A stretch of DNA of 64,000 nt. Origin: Edolisoma coerulescens. Lineage: Eukaryota > Chordata > Aves > Passeriformes > Campephagidae. Shown one piece after another: positions 62,516-64,000 of the stretch; position 1 is the stretch's first letter; each line of letters begins with the position of its first letter. The notes beneath the pieces were generated by a model. That model saw nothing but the letters and a program-made list of their open reading frames with translations, did not search any database and was not told where the DNA came from. Location of the stretch: positions 124,773 through 188,772 of the forward strand of contig VWZW01002582.1 of the NCBI GenBank assembly GCA_013397115.1, written 5' to 3'. The position numbers were made by a program, and so were the translations under genes.

Positions 62516-64000
62516 GTGTCCTCTGTCAGCCAAGCACCCAACAACCGGGATCTGAGCCGTCAGAATTACTCTGCAAAAATCGCAATTATGATTACTATAA
62601 AACCTGATTTGGAGAAAAATATTTCTTTTCTCGGGATCCTGCAGAAAATGAAAACAAGCTTTTTCTCTCCAGTATAAAATTGACCAAAATAGCGTTATCT
62701 GCTCAGGTACCATAAATAAACTGCATTCAGAAAGCAGAATAAAATCTTTCATGTAATCTCTATATGGAATTTGGGTGTCATTCTCTGATTTAAAAAAAAA
62801 AAGAGAGCTGAGAATTCTCTGACCTTGATCCCAGGTAGCTGCCTGCTGTCACACCACTGCCAGCACTGCACATTTGACAGCAATTCTTACAGGCTTTATT
62901 TTCTCTTGGTGTGAAGAAATGAAGTGAGCAGCTCAGGAAATTTAGGCATTTATATAATTTTTTAAAGACTCAAATTACTTTTCAAAGGTTCTCTCACAAA
63001 ACACCCAGCATGTTCCACTGGGGTAGTTTCAACTATGGGTAGATCAGAAGCAAAACATTTCCTGTAATACCCCACTATGTAAATCTAATTGACAAGATAT
63101 TGCAAAGGAATTGTGTATTTTCAGAAACCAAAAGTATTGAAGAGCTGCTAAGCCTCCAGTGCATGATACATTTAATATGATAAATTCAAAAAACTTGAGG
63201 CTGATTAAATTCGTTAAATTGAGACTTGGTTAAATTCAAGTGATGCCCTGGCAGGAGTGGAGGCTGAGAGCTGCAAAACTGCCCTGGTCTGGAGAGGTTT
63301 AACCTCATGTGAAAACAGATTTCACTGCACTCCACAGCTGTTACCGCCCTGCTCCCGTAAAGCAGTTTAAGTACCTGAATTTCAGAGGAAGAAGCTATTT
63401 CAAGCAAATACTTGTGCTCCTGCCATCTGTGATTTGCATATACAGAATTATCCCAGTGAATCGGTCAAGTGACTTTGTGCCCAAGTGCGTGGATGTGCTG
63501 GGGAGCACAACTGGCTCGGAACCTGCGGCACAACCAGCTGGGAATGCTGCAGCGCTGATTTGAGTAGTTTCCTGGTGTGGATGTGAAATGCTATGGGGTG
63601 AGGAATGACAATCAGTTCCTGGAGTGAATGAACCCATCTGCCTCCCCTGAAACAACTGAGTATACAGGGAGTGAAATTTTAATTCTAAAAAATTTAACAC
63701 AGTGAGAGCAAGCACAAAAATACCTTTTAGGTTAATTAAGTGGCTAAGCACATTTACAAATGGTAAAGATTTGACAGTTTTAGGAGTCTTGTTGCTTATT
63801 GGCGAATTTCCCTTCAGCCATAACCCCCAGAAACCCCTTTCCAGGGGTGCTGCCTCCAGCTCCCCGTGGATGCTCTGCCCAGTGGCTGCCTGTGCTCTGC
63901 ACATTTACGGCCCAACAGAATTGCATACAGCAGCTGGAAATAAAACATAGCTTGACAAAATTAACCTCAAAACGAGCTGGTGGAACTTGGGTGAGCCTGG
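62516..64000. other. intergenic sequence to the right edge
   Basis: AT-rich sequence with an octamer-like ATTTGCAT at 63430-63437 and no recognisable exon, RNA gene or transposon. A 169-codon open frame (63395-63904 -) has no recognisable domain and is probably chance. Confidence 0.5.

Noticed and set aside
62102..62752. 216-codon minus-strand frame with PALPHPA-type repeats
   Set aside because: It is the translation of a 25-bp minisatellite, which shifts frame each unit; not a repeat protein.

Overview
The window looks like nuclear DNA from a bird, possibly a songbird. Every interspersed repeat I can name is a CR1 non-LTR element; there is no Alu, L1 or B-type SINE. GC-rich CpG islands sit in otherwise AT-rich DNA, and the one recognisable gene is a vertebrate LIM-homeobox gene. 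The species cannot be fixed from sequence alone. One assembly gap (Ns at 7209-7600) and one single N (59193) are present.

Left part (1 to about 7.2 kb): the 5' half of LHX8 on the minus strand, so transcription runs right to left. Four coding exons with correct splice sites and matching phases encode the serine-rich leader, LIM domain 1, LIM domain 2, and the linker plus start of the homeodomain. The rest of the homeodomain and the C-terminus lie beyond the left edge. An antisense CR1 sits at 1-316, inside the intron after the last visible exon. The exon that should encode the N-terminal segment upstream of the serine stretch is not visible and probably lies in the gap.

7.6-22.4 kb: probably LHX8 intron 1 and promoter territory, with a dense CpG-island cluster (about 8.4-9.9, 10.2-11.0 and 12.0-13.1 kb). 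At 22420-22450 on the minus strand there is a short candidate first coding exon. It begins MQILSR, follows an in-frame stop, and ends in a phase-1 GT. From memory it resembles the N-terminus of the long mammalian LHX8 isoform.

22.5-64 kb: gene-poor flank with no recognisable protein-coding exon. It carries scattered CR1 remnants (25.6, 26.2, 37.3, 45.6 and 60.4 kb), microsatellites, a 12-bp tandem array at 58.3 kb, and an isolated CpG island at 61.7-62.5 kb that ends in a 25-bp minisatellite. Several homeodomain, POU, RUNX and E-box motif arrangements could be regulatory elements, and a 50-bp sequence at 38.8 kb recurs at 59.5 kb. The layout fits a developmental transcription factor beside a regulatory gene desert. 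I found no novel multi-gene system. The most useful leads are the LHX8 first-exon candidate, the dispersed 50-bp pair and the distal CpG island.
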